The notes under the pieces were generated by a model, which saw only the letters and a list, made by a program, of their open reading frames with translations, was not told the DNA's origin and did no database searches. Shown piece after piece: positions 25,962 to 34,273 of a stretch of 45,089 nucleotides of DNA (position 1 is the stretch's first letter; the number at the start of each line of letters is the position of its first letter). A program made the position numbers and the translations under genes. Origin of the DNA: Chloroflexota bacterium (lineage in GTDB: Bacteria > Chloroflexota > Dormibacteria > Dormibacterales > Dormibacteraceae); contig VBFO01000001.1 in the NCBI GenBank assembly GCA_005881025.1, forward strand, positions 1-45,089, given 5' to 3'.

Positions 25962-25977
25962 CCGCTGCCGGCAGCGG
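25962..25977. terminator. 16-bp perfect palindrome between convergent genes, likely bidirectional terminator
   Basis: CCGCTGCCGGCAGCGG is its own reverse complement and lies 28 bases after the stop of the plus-strand gene and 63 bases before the end of the minus-strand NUDIX gene. There is no T-run on either side, so a classical intrinsic terminator is not certain. Part of it belongs to a 21-bp unit repeated with one change at 26010-26030. Confidence 0.45.
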
Positions 25978-26030
25978 CGGGTTTCGGAGTCGTGCTGAAT
26001 GTCGCGGGTGCCGGGAGCGGCGGGTTTCGG
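25967..26030. repeat. 21-bp direct repeat GCCGG(C/G)AGCGGCGGGTTTCGG, two copies
   Basis: Copies lie at 25967-25987 and 26010-26030, with one mismatch and 43 bp start to start. The first copy contains half of the perfect palindrome at 25962-25977; in the second copy the single change breaks the symmetry. Confidence 0.6.
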
Positions 26031-26039
26031 CAGCGCAGG

Positions 26040-26570
26040 TCAGAACTTGATCAGGTTTAGCGCGACGGCCGCCCGCACCAGCGAGGTCACCGAACCCGAG
26101 TGCTCGATCTCGCCGTTGAGCGCTGCGTCGACAGCTTCGCGTAGGGGAATCCGCAGCACCTCCATGTCCTGCTCATATGTCTCCGGCTGCCGAGCCGCCT
26201 CGGTGATTCCCTCCGCCAGATATAGATGGGCTCGGCCGGTGAGGATGGCCGCGCCGTGAACGATGCCAAGCGGGCGATATGCCGCAGCGCGAAGGCCCGT
26301 CTCCTCGGCCAGCTCCCGCTGCGCGCAAACGAGCGGATCCTCGCCTTCGTTGAAGGTCCCGGCGGGAACCTCCCATGAGGAGTCCTCCCACGCGTGACGC
26401 CACTGCCTCACCAGCATCGTGTCGCCGTTGTCGAAATGCGGGACGACCATCACCGAGTCTGGGTTCTCGATGACGAAGTAGGGGACCTCCTCCCCTCCGG
26501 GCAGCCGGATGAGGTCCGCGCGCAATGCGAACTGGCCAGACCGCCCGACCTCACTGGTGCCCACCACCGC
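26040..26570 (-). CDS. NUDIX hydrolase, ADP-ribose pyrophosphatase-like
   Basis: A NUDIX hydrolase with a complete box from GTFNEGEDPLVCAQREL onward to AEETGL (pattern Gx5Ex7REUxEExGU), placed as in ADP-ribose pyrophosphatases, with PYFVIENPDSVMVVP before it and VHGAAILTGRAHLYLAEG after it. The substrate is probably ADP-ribose or a sugar nucleotide. The start is uncertain: GTG at 26570 or 26567 gives about 176 residues. A CTG at 26609 overlapping the pycA stop as CTGA would add 13 residues (SRLTHPASGRPFA), consistent with the CTG start inferred for purN. It is the last gene of the guaB3-to-pycA transcript. Confidence 0.88.
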   Translation of the reverse strand, partial: AVVGTSEVGRSGQFALRADLIRLPGGEEVPYFVIENPDSVMVVPHFDNGDTMLVRQWRHAWEDSSWEVPAGTFNEGEDPLVCAQRELAEETGLRAAAYRPLGIVHGAAILTGRAHLYLAEGITEAARQPETYEQDMEVLRIPLREAVDAALNGEIEHSGSVTSLVRAAVALNLIKF

Positions 26571-26605
26571 GAACGGGCGCCCGCTGGCGGGGTGCGTGAG
26601 CCGGC

Positions 26606-28063
26606 TCAGCTCTTGCTCACGATCGCGGAAACCGCCGCTGCTGCGGCCGCGATGTGCCGCGGATCCGGCCCGTAATCGAAGGGCGAAGGCTCGACCGCAA
26701 ACACCTTCGCCTTCTCCACCAGCTCCGGATGGTCGTCGATGAAACGTGTGCTCAGCTTGCCTGCGCGAAAGTCGGGGCTGTCGATGATCGCGCGGTGGTA
26801 CGGGATCGTGGTCGACGGGCCCACGACCACGAACTCTCGAAGCGCGCGACCTGCGCGCGCTATCGCCTCAGCGCGGTCAACGCCGTACACGATGAGCTTG
26901 GCCACCAGCGAGTCGTAATTCGCCGGCACATCTGACCCCGGACCGAACCCCGAGTCCACGCGCACGCCTGGCCCTGCCGGCGCGACCCAGCGGTTGATCC
27001 GCTTCGGGTTGGGCATGAAATTCCGCGTCGGGTCCTCGGCATTGATGCGCATCTCGATCGCGTGCCCGGTCCACGTGACATCGGTCTGGGTGAAGCCGAG
27101 CTCCATGCCCGAGGCGACTCGGATCTGCTCCTTGACCAGATCGATCCCCGTGACGGCCTCGGTGATTGGATGCTCCACCTGAAGGCGCGCGTTGACCTCG
27201 AGGAAGAAGAACTTGCCGTCGCTGAACATGAACTCGACGGTGCCCGCATTCACATAGCCGGCGGCGGTCACCGCGCGAATCGCCGCCTCGCCCATCGCGG
27301 TGCGAATCTCAGCGCTGATCGCGGTCGAGGGCGTCTCTTCGATGATCTTTTGGTGCCGGCGCTGTATCGAGCATTCACGTTCGCCGAGATGGACGGCGTG
27401 ACCGTGCTGGTCACAGATGACCTGGATCTCGATATGACGCGGCTTGCGAATGTAGCGCTCGAGGTACACGGTTGGATCTCCGAACGCTGAGCGAGCGGCC
27501 TGCACGCTCGTCTCGACCGCCGCCACGAGCTCCTTCTCCGACTCGACGACCTTCATTCCGATACCCCCGCCACCACCGGACGGCTTGACCATGATGGGAA
27601 AGCCGACCTTGTCAGCCGCGGCTTTCGCGCTCGCGGCGTCAGTCACTGCATCGCTGCCCGGAGTAACCGGCACGCCGTTCTCGACCGCCAGCTTGCGCGC
27701 GGCAAGCTTGGATCCAAGCGCACGCATCGCCGAAGCCGGCGGACCGATGAAGGTGATGCCTGCGGCGGTGCAAGCCTCGGGGAACGCCGGCTTCTCGGAG
27801 AGGAATCCATATCCGGGATGAATCGCCTCCGCACCGCAGTCGTGCGCAGTCTTCACGATCCGCTCCAGGTGCAGGTACGAGTCGGCCGGCGCGGCGCCAC
27901 CGATGTGGTGGGCCTCGTCTGCGTAGCGGACGTGGATGGCGTTGGTGTCCGCGTCTGAGTAGACGGCTGCGGTTGCGATACCGAGCTCGCGGCAGGCACG
28001 CATGACGCGGATCGCGATCTCGCCGCGATTGGCGACCAGAATCTTCTTGAAGAGGCGAGCCAT
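26606..28063 (-). CDS. pycA: Biotin carboxylase subunit of pyruvate carboxylase
   Basis: This 485-residue ATP-grasp enzyme carboxylates the biotin on its partner subunit. It starts MARLFKKILVANRGEIAIR. Motifs include EAIHPGYGFLSE, MVKPSGGGGGIGMKVV (ATP-binding glycine loop), HIEIQVICDQHGHAVHL, ERECSIQRRHQKIIEE, and FLEVNARLQVEHPITEAVTG with the catalytic Glu/Asn/Arg. The sequence alone cannot separate pyruvate, acetyl-CoA or other acyl-CoA carboxylases. The neighbouring carboxyltransferase decides for a two-subunit pyruvate carboxylase. Its ATG follows the pycB TAG with no gap. Confidence 0.93.
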   Translation of the reverse strand: MARLFKKILVANRGEIAIRVMRACRELGIATAAVYSDADTNAIHVRYADEAHHIGGAAPADSYLHLERIVKTAHDCGAEAIHPGYGFLSEKPAFPEACTAAGITFIGPPASAMRALGSKLAARKLAVENGVPVTPGSDAVTDAASAKAAADKVGFPIMVKPSGGGGGIGMKVVESEKELVAAVETSVQAARSAFGDPTVYLERYIRKPRHIEIQVICDQHGHAVHLGERECSIQRRHQKIIEETPSTAISAEIRTAMGEAAIRAVTAAGYVNAGTVEFMFSDGKFFFLEVNARLQVEHPITEAVTGIDLVKEQIRVASGMELGFTQTDVTWTGHAIEMRINAEDPTRNFMPNPKRINRWVAPAGPGVRVDSGFGPGSDVPANYDSLVAKLIVYGVDRAEAIARAGRALREFVVVGPSTTIPYHRAIIDSPDFRAGKLSTRFIDDHPELVEKAKVFAVEPSPFDYGPDPRHIAAAAAAVSAIVSKS

Positions 28064-29875
28064 CTATCCGATCGCCAGCAGCGGCTGGTTAGGGCCCACC
28101 ACCTGGCCCTCCTTGACGTAGATGTCACGCACCCTGCCCGCGACGGTGGTGACTATGTCGTTCTGCATCTTCATCGCCTCGAGCACGGCGACCACATCTC
28201 CGAGCTTCACGTCGTCGCCTGTCTTGATCGGGATCTTGACGATCAGGCCCTGCATGGGCGCGACCACAGTGCCGTCTCCGGCCCTCGCCGCGGCTGGAGC
28301 GCTCGGACTCGCCGCTGCGCCTGCACTCGTGGCGGGGATGACCGCCATCCCGGCGCCGGTGACGCGGACCTTGAAGACCTCACCCTCGACCTCGACCTCG
28401 AACTCGGCGGTCGACTGCGCAGCGGCGGCCGGTGCGGGTTGCGGAGGAGGTGGTGAGGGCGGCGTGGCCGGTGGAGGCGGGTCGGATGGAGCGGCCGGTG
28501 CCGCTGCTGCGGCTTTCTGGGGGGCTGCAGGCTTCTCCTTACGGTGGTACGCGGCGGCAAGGTTGGGGAACAGGAGCTGGATCAGGACTGCGTCGTCGGT
28601 AGGCTCCACGCCCATCTTCCTGACCTGTGCGCGGGCCATCTCGACCTGTGGCTCCAGCAGGTCCGCCGGCCGGATCGTGATCGGCTCCTCGCGGCCGAGT
28701 ACGAGCCTCCGCAGCTCTGGATCGGCCGGCACCGGGGGCGTGCCGTACAGCCCCTGGAGATAGTCCTTCAGCTCCTGCGTCACCGTCGCGTAGCGCTCGC
28801 CGCCGATCACGTTGTAGACGGCCTGCGAAGCGATCATCTGCCGCACCGGAGCGACCAGGGGCGGATACCCCAGCTCCAGGCGCACGCGGTTCGCCTCCTC
28901 GAGCACGTCGGGGATACGCGCGCCGGCCTCGTGCGCTCCGAGCTGGCGGTAGATGTCCTCGATCATCAGCCCAGGCATCTGGTAGCGAAGGATGTCCGCG
29001 TCCACTCGGTCGGCCACCGGGCTCAGCTGGGCGAGATGGTTCCGTTTGAGCACCTCGACCGCTGCCCGGGCCTTCCACATCCGGTCGAGCTCGAGACCGG
29101 TGTCGTACTCGCCCCCGGCAAGAGCAGCCACCACGCTCTCCGCGGCGGGTTGGGACGTTCCCCACGCCAGGGGCGACATCGCGACGTCGACCACCTCGGC
29201 TCCGGCCTCAACGCCGGCCATATACGCCATCGGGGCCATTCCGCTGGAGCAGTGCGAGTGGATATCGATCGGGACCTTGACCGTCTGCTTCAAGGCCGTG
29301 ACCAGCTCCCAGGTCGCTTGAGGGCTGAGCAAACCTGAGGTGTCCTTGATGACCACCTCGTGGCAGCCCATGTTCGCCAGGCCTTTCGCGAGCGAGCACC
29401 ACAGCTCGATGCTGTGCGCGGGAGAGACTGCATAGCACAGCGCGCCTTGCACCTTCCTCTTTGCCTTGAGGACTGCAGCGATAGCGGTCTCCATGTTGCG
29501 GAGGTCGTTGAGCGGATCGAAGACGCGAAAGACGTCGACTCCGCATTTCGCGGCGTGCTTGACGAACAGCTCGACGGTGTCGTCGGCGAAGTTGCGGTTC
29601 GCAACGAGGTTCTGGCCGCGGATCAGCGCCTGGATGGGAGTGTTCGGCGTCGCTTTCGCCAGCTCTCTCACGTACTGCCACGGGTCCTCGCCGCGGCGGA
29701 TCTGAGTCTCGAAGGTCGCGCCGCCGAAGGCCTCCATGGCGGTGAAGCCGATGTCGTCCATCATGGCGGCGACCGGGACGATCTCGTCCCCGGTGAGGCT
29801 CCCGCTCAGCAGCGACTGGTTGGCATCGCGAAAAGTGGTGTCGACGAGGCGCAGCGCGCTGCGCTTCTTCTTCAC
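28064..29875 (-). CDS. pycB: Pyruvate carboxylase subunit B (carboxyltransferase plus biotin carrier)
   Basis: About 603 residues. The carboxyltransferase TIM barrel begins ALRLVDTTFRDANQSLL and includes MEAFGGATFETQIRR, CGVDVFRVFDPLNDLRNM, the carbamylated-lysine strand EVVIKDTSGLLSP and the metal-ligand histidines in DIHSHCSSGMA. After the PYC/OADA conserved domain comes an Ala/Pro linker (about residues 470-520). A C-terminal biotinyl domain has VLEAMKMQND, the Lys being the biotin site. It makes oxaloacetate from pyruvate; oxaloacetate decarboxylase alpha is the main alternative, but no membrane beta subunit is present and a biotin carboxylase follows. The GTG at 29875 sits four bases after the purE stop. 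A longer upstream frame is not supported. Confidence 0.9.
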   Translation of the reverse strand: MKKKRSALRLVDTTFRDANQSLLSGSLTGDEIVPVAAMMDDIGFTAMEAFGGATFETQIRRGEDPWQYVRELAKATPNTPIQALIRGQNLVANRNFADDTVELFVKHAAKCGVDVFRVFDPLNDLRNMETAIAAVLKAKRKVQGALCYAVSPAHSIELWCSLAKGLANMGCHEVVIKDTSGLLSPQATWELVTALKQTVKVPIDIHSHCSSGMAPMAYMAGVEAGAEVVDVAMSPLAWGTSQPAAESVVAALAGGEYDTGLELDRMWKARAAVEVLKRNHLAQLSPVADRVDADILRYQMPGLMIEDIYRQLGAHEAGARIPDVLEEANRVRLELGYPPLVAPVRQMIASQAVYNVIGGERYATVTQELKDYLQGLYGTPPVPADPELRRLVLGREEPITIRPADLLEPQVEMARAQVRKMGVEPTDDAVLIQLLFPNLAAAYHRKEKPAAPQKAAAAAPAAPSDPPPPATPPSPPPPQPAPAAAAQSTAEFEVEVEGEVFKVRVTGAGMAVIPATSAGAAASPSAPAAARAGDGTVVAPMQGLIVKIPIKTGDDVKLGDVVAVLEAMKMQNDIVTTVAGRVRDIYVKEGQVVGPNQPLLAIG

Positions 29876-29879
29876 TGCT

Positions 29880-30341
29880 TCATAGCGCCGCAAGGGCTGC
29901 GCGCTTTTCCTGGTGGCGCCGTTCGACCTCCACGTCTGTGACCCCCAGGATGCGAGCGGCGAGCCATGCCGCGTTCTTCGCGCCGGCTTCGCCGATGGCG
30001 ACGGTCGCCACCGGGATGCCGGCAGGCATCTGCACAATCGAATAGAGGGAGTCGAGCCCGCCCAGGTGCTGTGTCGGCACCGGCACACCTATCACCGGCA
30101 GGTCAGTCCAGGCGGCAACGACGCCAGGCAGGTGCGCGGCACCGCCGGCGGCCGCGATCACGACCTTCAACCCGCGCTCGCGTGCGCTGCTCGCCCAATC
30201 CATGACGCCTCGCGGATTTCGGTGCGCCGAGCAGACCTTGACCTCATGCGCGAGACCCAGGTCGTCCAGCACTTTGACGCACGCCTCCATGAGGGGTAGG
30301 TCGGACTTCGAGCCAAGAATGACGCCGACGACAGGATTCAA
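29880..30341 (-). CDS. purE: N5-carboxyaminoimidazole ribonucleotide mutase
   Basis: PurE makes CAIR. The protein is 153 residues: [58 protein letters not shown] and [20 protein letters not shown] are canonical for class I PurE, which normally needs PurK. No purK is in the window. The TTG at 30341 gives the usual N-terminus and overlaps the stop of a small upstream ORF (TTGA). A GGAGG ribosome-binding site 10 bases upstream is locked in a 6-bp hairpin (30351-30365). It is placed between purD and pycB. Confidence 0.95.
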   Translation of the reverse strand: MNPVVGVILGSKSDLPLMEACVKVLDDLGLAHEVKVCSAHRNPRGVMDWASSARERGLKVVIAAAGGAAHLPGVVAAWTDLPVIGVPVPTQHLGGLDSLYSIVQMPAGIPVATVAIGEAGAKNAAWLAARILGVTDVEVERRHQEKRAALAAL

Positions 30342-30445
30342 GCGCTGACAGCCTCCCAAGGAGGCGGTCGCTGGATCGGCGTCGGATCTTTGGCCCCCAT
30401 GCGGCGCATCTGCGTTGTCGTCTCCTGCGCTACTCGCTCACGCAT
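30338..30445 (-). CDS. Small ORF (35 aa) upstream of and overlapping purE
   Basis: Minus-strand translation from ATG at 30445 gives [20 protein letters not shown], then [15 protein letters not shown], with the stop overlapping the purE TTG as TTGA. That is the same coupling used by most genes here. I recognise no family. A second frame running into it from upstream ends [22 protein letters not shown] at 30438, overlapping this ATG by 8 nt. Together they read like one amphipathic helical protein of about 60 residues split by an indel. There is no good ribosome-binding site at the ATG; an AGGAGG lies about 30 bases upstream. Translation through its last codons would melt the hairpin covering the purE ribosome-binding site. 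Confidence 0.4.
   Translation of the reverse strand: MRERVAQETTTQMRRMGAKDPTPIQRPPPWEAVSA
30351..30365 (-). promoter_or_regulatory. Hairpin sequestering the purE ribosome-binding site
   Basis: On the minus strand GCCTCC-TTG-GGAGGC forms a perfect 6-bp stem whose 3' arm contains GGAGG, the only ribosome-binding site for purE. The hairpin also lies inside the final codons of the small upstream ORF, so ribosomes finishing that ORF could expose the site. This suggests translational coupling; it is inferred from sequence only. Confidence 0.5.
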
Positions 30446-30516
30446 CGCTGATGCGTTCGCTGCGTTGCTCGTCGCCTCCTAGCATCTGCACCACCTGTGA
30501 GCCAAATCTCTCGACG

Positions 30517-31794
30517 TCACCCTGCGACCGCCTCCTGAGCAATGTCCGTCCGATAGAAGGCGCCTTCGAATCGTACCTGCCGAGCCCCGGAGAGCGCCGT
30601 TTCGCGGGCTTGCGCGACAGTATCGCCCAGAGCCACCGCCGTGACCACGCGACCGCCGTCCGTGACCAGGCCGCGACCCGGCTCAAAGCGCGTTCCGGCG
30701 TGAAAGATCAGCACGCCGCGCGGCATCTCGGCGAGGCCGCGAATCGGGAATCCGATCTGCATGCCGGCCTCGTCCGGGTAGTGACCAGATGCGACCACGA
30801 TCCCGACGCAGGGGCGGTCGGTCCAGCGCAGCGGAGGAAACGACGCGAGGCCGCCTTTGGCCGCGGCCAGCGCCAGGGCGACAAAGTCGGTCTCGAGACG
30901 CGGCAGCACCACCTGCGCCTCGGGATCGCCAAAGCGAGCGTTGAACTCCAGCGTCCGCACGCCGTCCTTGGTGAGCATCACCCCCGCGTATAGAACCCCG
31001 CGAAACGCGTGTCCGCCGGCTGCCAGCTCCTTGACCGCCGGGATCAGAACCGTGCTCACAACCTCCCGGACCACCGATTCGTCGACCGCAAGCGGCGGCG
31101 AGTACGCGCCCATGCCACCGGTGTTGGGACCCAAGTCACCGTCGTGGGCCCGCTTGAAGTCGCGGGCGGGCGCCAGTGCGATGACCTCGGTGCCGTCGGT
31201 GACTCCCAGCAGCGACAGCTCAGGCCCTTCGAGCCGCTCTTCGACCACGACGGTCGCCCCGCTCTTTCCAAATCGATTCTCGACCAGCATCGCCTCGATC
31301 GCAGCGTCCGATTCCTTCACGCCGCTGCACACGATCACGCCCTTTCCTCGGGCCAGGCCGTCCGCCTTCACAGCGACCTGTCCGTCGCGGGCCGCGGCCC
31401 AGGCCTTCGCCGGGGCGGGCTGAGTGAAGGTATCGAAGTCCGCAGTTGGAATCCCGGCCCTGCGCATCAACGCTTTCGCGAATGACTTGCTCGACTCGAT
31501 GCGCCCAGCCTCACGCCCGGGACCGAAAACTTGAAACCCGGCGTCGCGGAGCGCGTCGCCTGCGCCCGCCTCCACGGCTGCCTCGGGACCGAGGATCACC
31601 AGGCCGAGCCGCTCCTGTTTCGCAAAGCTCACGAGCCGAACGACGTCGGTGGGTGCGATGGCGATGTTCCGAGCCATCCCGCCCGTCCCGCCGTTGCCCG
31701 GCGCGCAGAAGACACGCTCCACCAGATCCGACTGAACGCACTTCCAGACGATGGCGTGCTCGCGCGCACCGGATCCGACGACGAGAACCTTCAT
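30517..31794 (-). CDS. purD: Phosphoribosylamine-glycine ligase (GAR synthetase)
   Basis: PurD joins glycine to phosphoribosylamine with ATP. The protein is 425 residues and starts MKVLVVGSGAREHAIVWK. Other motifs are FCAPGNGGTGG, VILGPEAAVEAGAGDAL, the ATP-grasp strand VAVKADGLARGKGVIVC, EELEGPELSLLG-like sequence, GPNTGGMGAYSPP, and LEFNARFGDPEAQVVLPRL with the Mg-binding residues. The ATG follows the toroid-protein stop by six bases. It lies in a different operon from most pur genes, with guaB3-guaA. Confidence 0.97.
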   Translation of the reverse strand: MKVLVVGSGAREHAIVWKCVQSDLVERVFCAPGNGGTGGMARNIAIAPTDVVRLVSFAKQERLGLVILGPEAAVEAGAGDALRDAGFQVFGPGREAGRIESSKSFAKALMRRAGIPTADFDTFTQPAPAKAWAAARDGQVAVKADGLARGKGVIVCSGVKESDAAIEAMLVENRFGKSGATVVVEERLEGPELSLLGVTDGTEVIALAPARDFKRAHDGDLGPNTGGMGAYSPPLAVDESVVREVVSTVLIPAVKELAAGGHAFRGVLYAGVMLTKDGVRTLEFNARFGDPEAQVVLPRLETDFVALALAAAKGGLASFPPLRWTDRPCVGIVVASGHYPDEAGMQIGFPIRGLAEMPRGVLIFHAGTRFEPGRGLVTDGGRVVTAVALGDTVAQARETALSGARQVRFEGAFYRTDIAQEAVAG

Positions 31795-31800
31795 CTCTCG

Positions 31801-32613
31801 CTAGAGGTTAGATGGGCCCCGCGTGGCGACGTATCTCGACATCGGCCGAATTCTTTCGGCTGCGGCCGTGATGACCGCCGATGCATCGCCCCACTCCACC
31901 GCTTCGGTCGTCCTGGTCCAGTAGCGCCGGCCGGTTGCTCGCCAGGTCCCGTCTGGCCGGCGCAGCTTCTCCAGGTGCTCGAGCGCAGCGGCGGCACGAG
32001 GGTCTTTGGCTCGCCCGAGCATGGCGACAGCGCGCAGGCCGTGAAAGAAGTCGTAGTGCCAGTAGTGCGGCCAGTGGATGTGCATCCATTCGGGATGGAT
32101 CGGCCCGCCGGTGCGGCTCGACTTGAAGAGCTCGTGCTGAAGCAGCAGCGCGCCCGCCGCCTGGGCCGCATCCCAAGCGCCCTGATGGCCGGTCTCTCGG
32201 TGGTATTCGACGAGGCCCCAGATCGGCGCCAGGCTCTCATGGAACGAGGAGTGCGTGGCCTTGGGATTGCGGTCGCAATTCCATCCGCCGTCGGGCCACT
32301 GCGAGCGGAGCAGCACCTCGACGAGGTGACGGACCCGGCGGTCACGATGCTTGCCTAGCCGGGAGCAGACCGCGAGCGCATTGCCCTCCATCGACGCGTG
32401 GCGCCGCTCCCGACCAGCGATGACGAGCGCTTCGGCTGGGGCGGCGATCCACTCGAGGACATGGTCGGCGGCGCGGTTCGCCTCGAGGCTGGTTCGCGGC
32501 ACACCCAGCTCGACGAGTGACACGAGGCGCCAATGCGCGCCTTTCCACTTCGAGTACGGATGAACCCCGAAGCCGCCGTCCGATTGCTGTCCTTCCAGCA
32601 GGCCGGCGATCAT
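31801..32613 (-). CDS. Squalene-cyclase-like (alpha/alpha toroid) repeat protein of unknown function
   Basis: A 270-residue helical protein with repeated QW-like motifs: QQSDGGFG near the start, SQWPDGGWNCDRNP near the middle and RRPDGTWRATGRRYW near the end, spaced as in prenyltransferase/squalene-oxidase repeats. It lacks the DxDD or DCTAE motif of terpene cyclases and is less than half their length, so cyclase activity is unlikely. Several conserved-looking His/Trp clusters (HPEWMHIHWPHYWHYDFFHG) suggest a binding or catalytic pocket. The ATG at 32613 is the only ordinary start; the open frame extends about 15 codons upstream to the guaA stop. It sits between guaA and purD with short gaps, so it is cotranscribed with purine genes. 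Confidence 0.75.
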   Translation of the reverse strand: MIAGLLEGQQSDGGFGVHPYSKWKGAHWRLVSLVELGVPRTSLEANRAADHVLEWIAAPAEALVIAGRERRHASMEGNALAVCSRLGKHRDRRVRHLVEVLLRSQWPDGGWNCDRNPKATHSSFHESLAPIWGLVEYHRETGHQGAWDAAQAAGALLLQHELFKSSRTGGPIHPEWMHIHWPHYWHYDFFHGLRAVAMLGRAKDPRAAAALEHLEKLRRPDGTWRATGRRYWTRTTEAVEWGDASAVITAAAERIRPMSRYVATRGPSNL

Positions 32614-32659
32614 CCGCCGCCGCCACTCGTGGTCTACGGCGAAGCCTCCGGGGCTCCTT

Positions 32660-34273
32660 TCATTCCCATTCGATAGTGCCCGGCGGCTTCGACGTGATGT
32701 CGAAGACGACGCGGTTCACGCCTTTGACCTCGTTGACGATCCGGTTGCTGATCCGCGCCAGCACCTCGTACGGCACCCGCGCCCAGTCGGCGGTCATCGC
32801 GTCCTCACTCGTCACGACACGGACCGCGACGACGTTCGCGTAGGTCCGGTAGTCGCCCATGACCCCGACTGTCTCGAGCGGGGTGAGCACCGCAAACGAT
32901 TGCCATACCTGGCGGTACAGCCCGAAGTGCTTGATCTCATCCACCACCACCCAGTCGGCGTTGCGAAGAATCTCGAGGCGTTCCGCCGTGACCTCCCCAA
33001 GGCAGCGGATCGAAAGGCCCGGGCCGGGGAATGGCTGGCGGTAGATCATCTCCTCGGGCATTCCGAGCTCGATCCCGACCGCGCGCACCTCGTCCTTGAA
33101 GAGATAGCGAAGGGGTTCGATCAGCTGGAAGCGAAGACCAGGCGGCAGGCCGCCGACGTTGTGGTGGGTCTTGATCTTGACCGCCGTCGAGGCAACGTCA
33201 GGCGCTGTCGACTCGATGACGTCGGGGTACAGCGTGCCCTGGGCCAGGAAGTCGATGTGACCTATCGACCTGGCCTCGGACTCGAACACCGTGATGAACT
33301 CTCGGCCGACGATGCGCCGCTTCTCCTCGGGGTCGATGACACCGCGTAGGGCATCGAGGAAGCGATCCGTGGCGTCGACGTAGCGGATGTTCATGTCGAG
33401 GTTGCCATGCATTACAGCCAGTACGCGCTCCGGCTCTTCCTTGCGCAGAAGCCCGTTGTTCACGAAGACGCACGTGAGCTGGTCGCCGATGGCGCGGTGG
33501 ACAAGGGTGGCCGCGACCGCCGAGTCGACACCACCGGACAGTGCGCAGATGACGTGACCTGTGCCGACGCGGGCCCGAATGCTTTCGGTCGCTTCCTGGA
33601 TGAAGGATCCAGCGTTCCATGTGGGATCGCAGTGACACACGCGATACAGGAAGTTGCGGAGGATCTCGCGACCGCTCGGTGTGTGCACGACCTCCGGATG
33701 GAACTGGATGCCGTAGACACCTAGGCCATTCGTGAACGCCGCGACTGGGGAGTTTCCGCTGGAAGCGAGGGCGTGGAAGCCTGGCGGCAGCTTAGCGACG
33801 TGGTCGCCGTGGCTCATCCAGACGGGAAGCTCCGCATTGAGGCCTTCGAAGAGACCGCTCGGCTCCCGTACCGCCAGCAGCGCGGGACCGTACTCGCGGG
33901 CGTGGCCCGGATCGACCTTGCCGCCCAGGTGATGAGCGATCAGCTGCATGCCGTAGCAGATGCCGAGCACCGGTACCCCGGAGCGGAGGACATCCGGATC
34001 CACCTGGGGAGCGCCCGCGTCGTAAACGCTCGCCGGGCCACCCGAGAGGATCAGCCCGGCCGGGGCCCGCTGCTTGAGCTCGGACCACGGCGTCGTGCCG
34101 GGCACCAGCTCGCAGTAGACGCTGGCCTCACGGACCCGGCGCGCGATCAGCTGGCTGTACTGGGAGCCGAAGTCGAGGACGAGGACTGTCTGTCTGCTGC
34201 GCGGACCCGTCCCTTTCGTCTTTGTTTGCGGGACGGCCGCGCTCGTGATCAGCTCAGCCTTTCCCCATGCCAA
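32660..34273 (-). CDS. guaA: GMP synthase (glutamine-hydrolysing)
   Basis: GuaA converts XMP to GMP. The 537-residue frame has the N-terminal amidotransferase ([34 protein letters not shown] with the nucleophile Cys, [12 protein letters not shown] with His/Glu) and the PP-loop ATP pyrophosphatase ([19 protein letters not shown]). The C-terminal dimerisation domain ends PPGTIEWE, the nearly invariant family end. The start is uncertain: TTG at 34273 overlaps guaB3 by 20 nt, while a CTG at 34252, one base after the guaB3 stop and preceded by GGGGAAAGG, gives a shorter N-terminus. The core begins only around residue 28, so either is possible. Confidence 0.96.
   Translation of the reverse strand: MAWGKAELITSAAVPQTKTKGTGPRSRQTVLVLDFGSQYSQLIARRVREASVYCELVPGTTPWSELKQRAPAGLILSGGPASVYDAGAPQVDPDVLRSGVPVLGICYGMQLIAHHLGGKVDPGHAREYGPALLAVREPSGLFEGLNAELPVWMSHGDHVAKLPPGFHALASSGNSPVAAFTNGLGVYGIQFHPEVVHTPSGREILRNFLYRVCHCDPTWNAGSFIQEATESIRARVGTGHVICALSGGVDSAVAATLVHRAIGDQLTCVFVNNGLLRKEEPERVLAVMHGNLDMNIRYVDATDRFLDALRGVIDPEEKRRIVGREFITVFESEARSIGHIDFLAQGTLYPDVIESTAPDVASTAVKIKTHHNVGGLPPGLRFQLIEPLRYLFKDEVRAVGIELGMPEEMIYRQPFPGPGLSIRCLGEVTAERLEILRNADWVVVDEIKHFGLYRQVWQSFAVLTPLETVGVMGDYRTYANVVAVRVVTSEDAMTADWARVPYEVLARISNRIVNEVKGVNRVVFDITSKPPGTIEWE

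Noticed and set aside
29876-30088. N-terminal extension of pycB across purE
   Set aside because: The extension is Arg/Ser-rich read-through of purE. The family's first strand (LRLVDTTFRD) begins just after the GTG at 29875.
31801-32613. Terpene or squalene cyclase
   Set aside because: QW-like repeats are present, but there is no DxDD/DCTAE motif and the protein is far shorter than cyclases.
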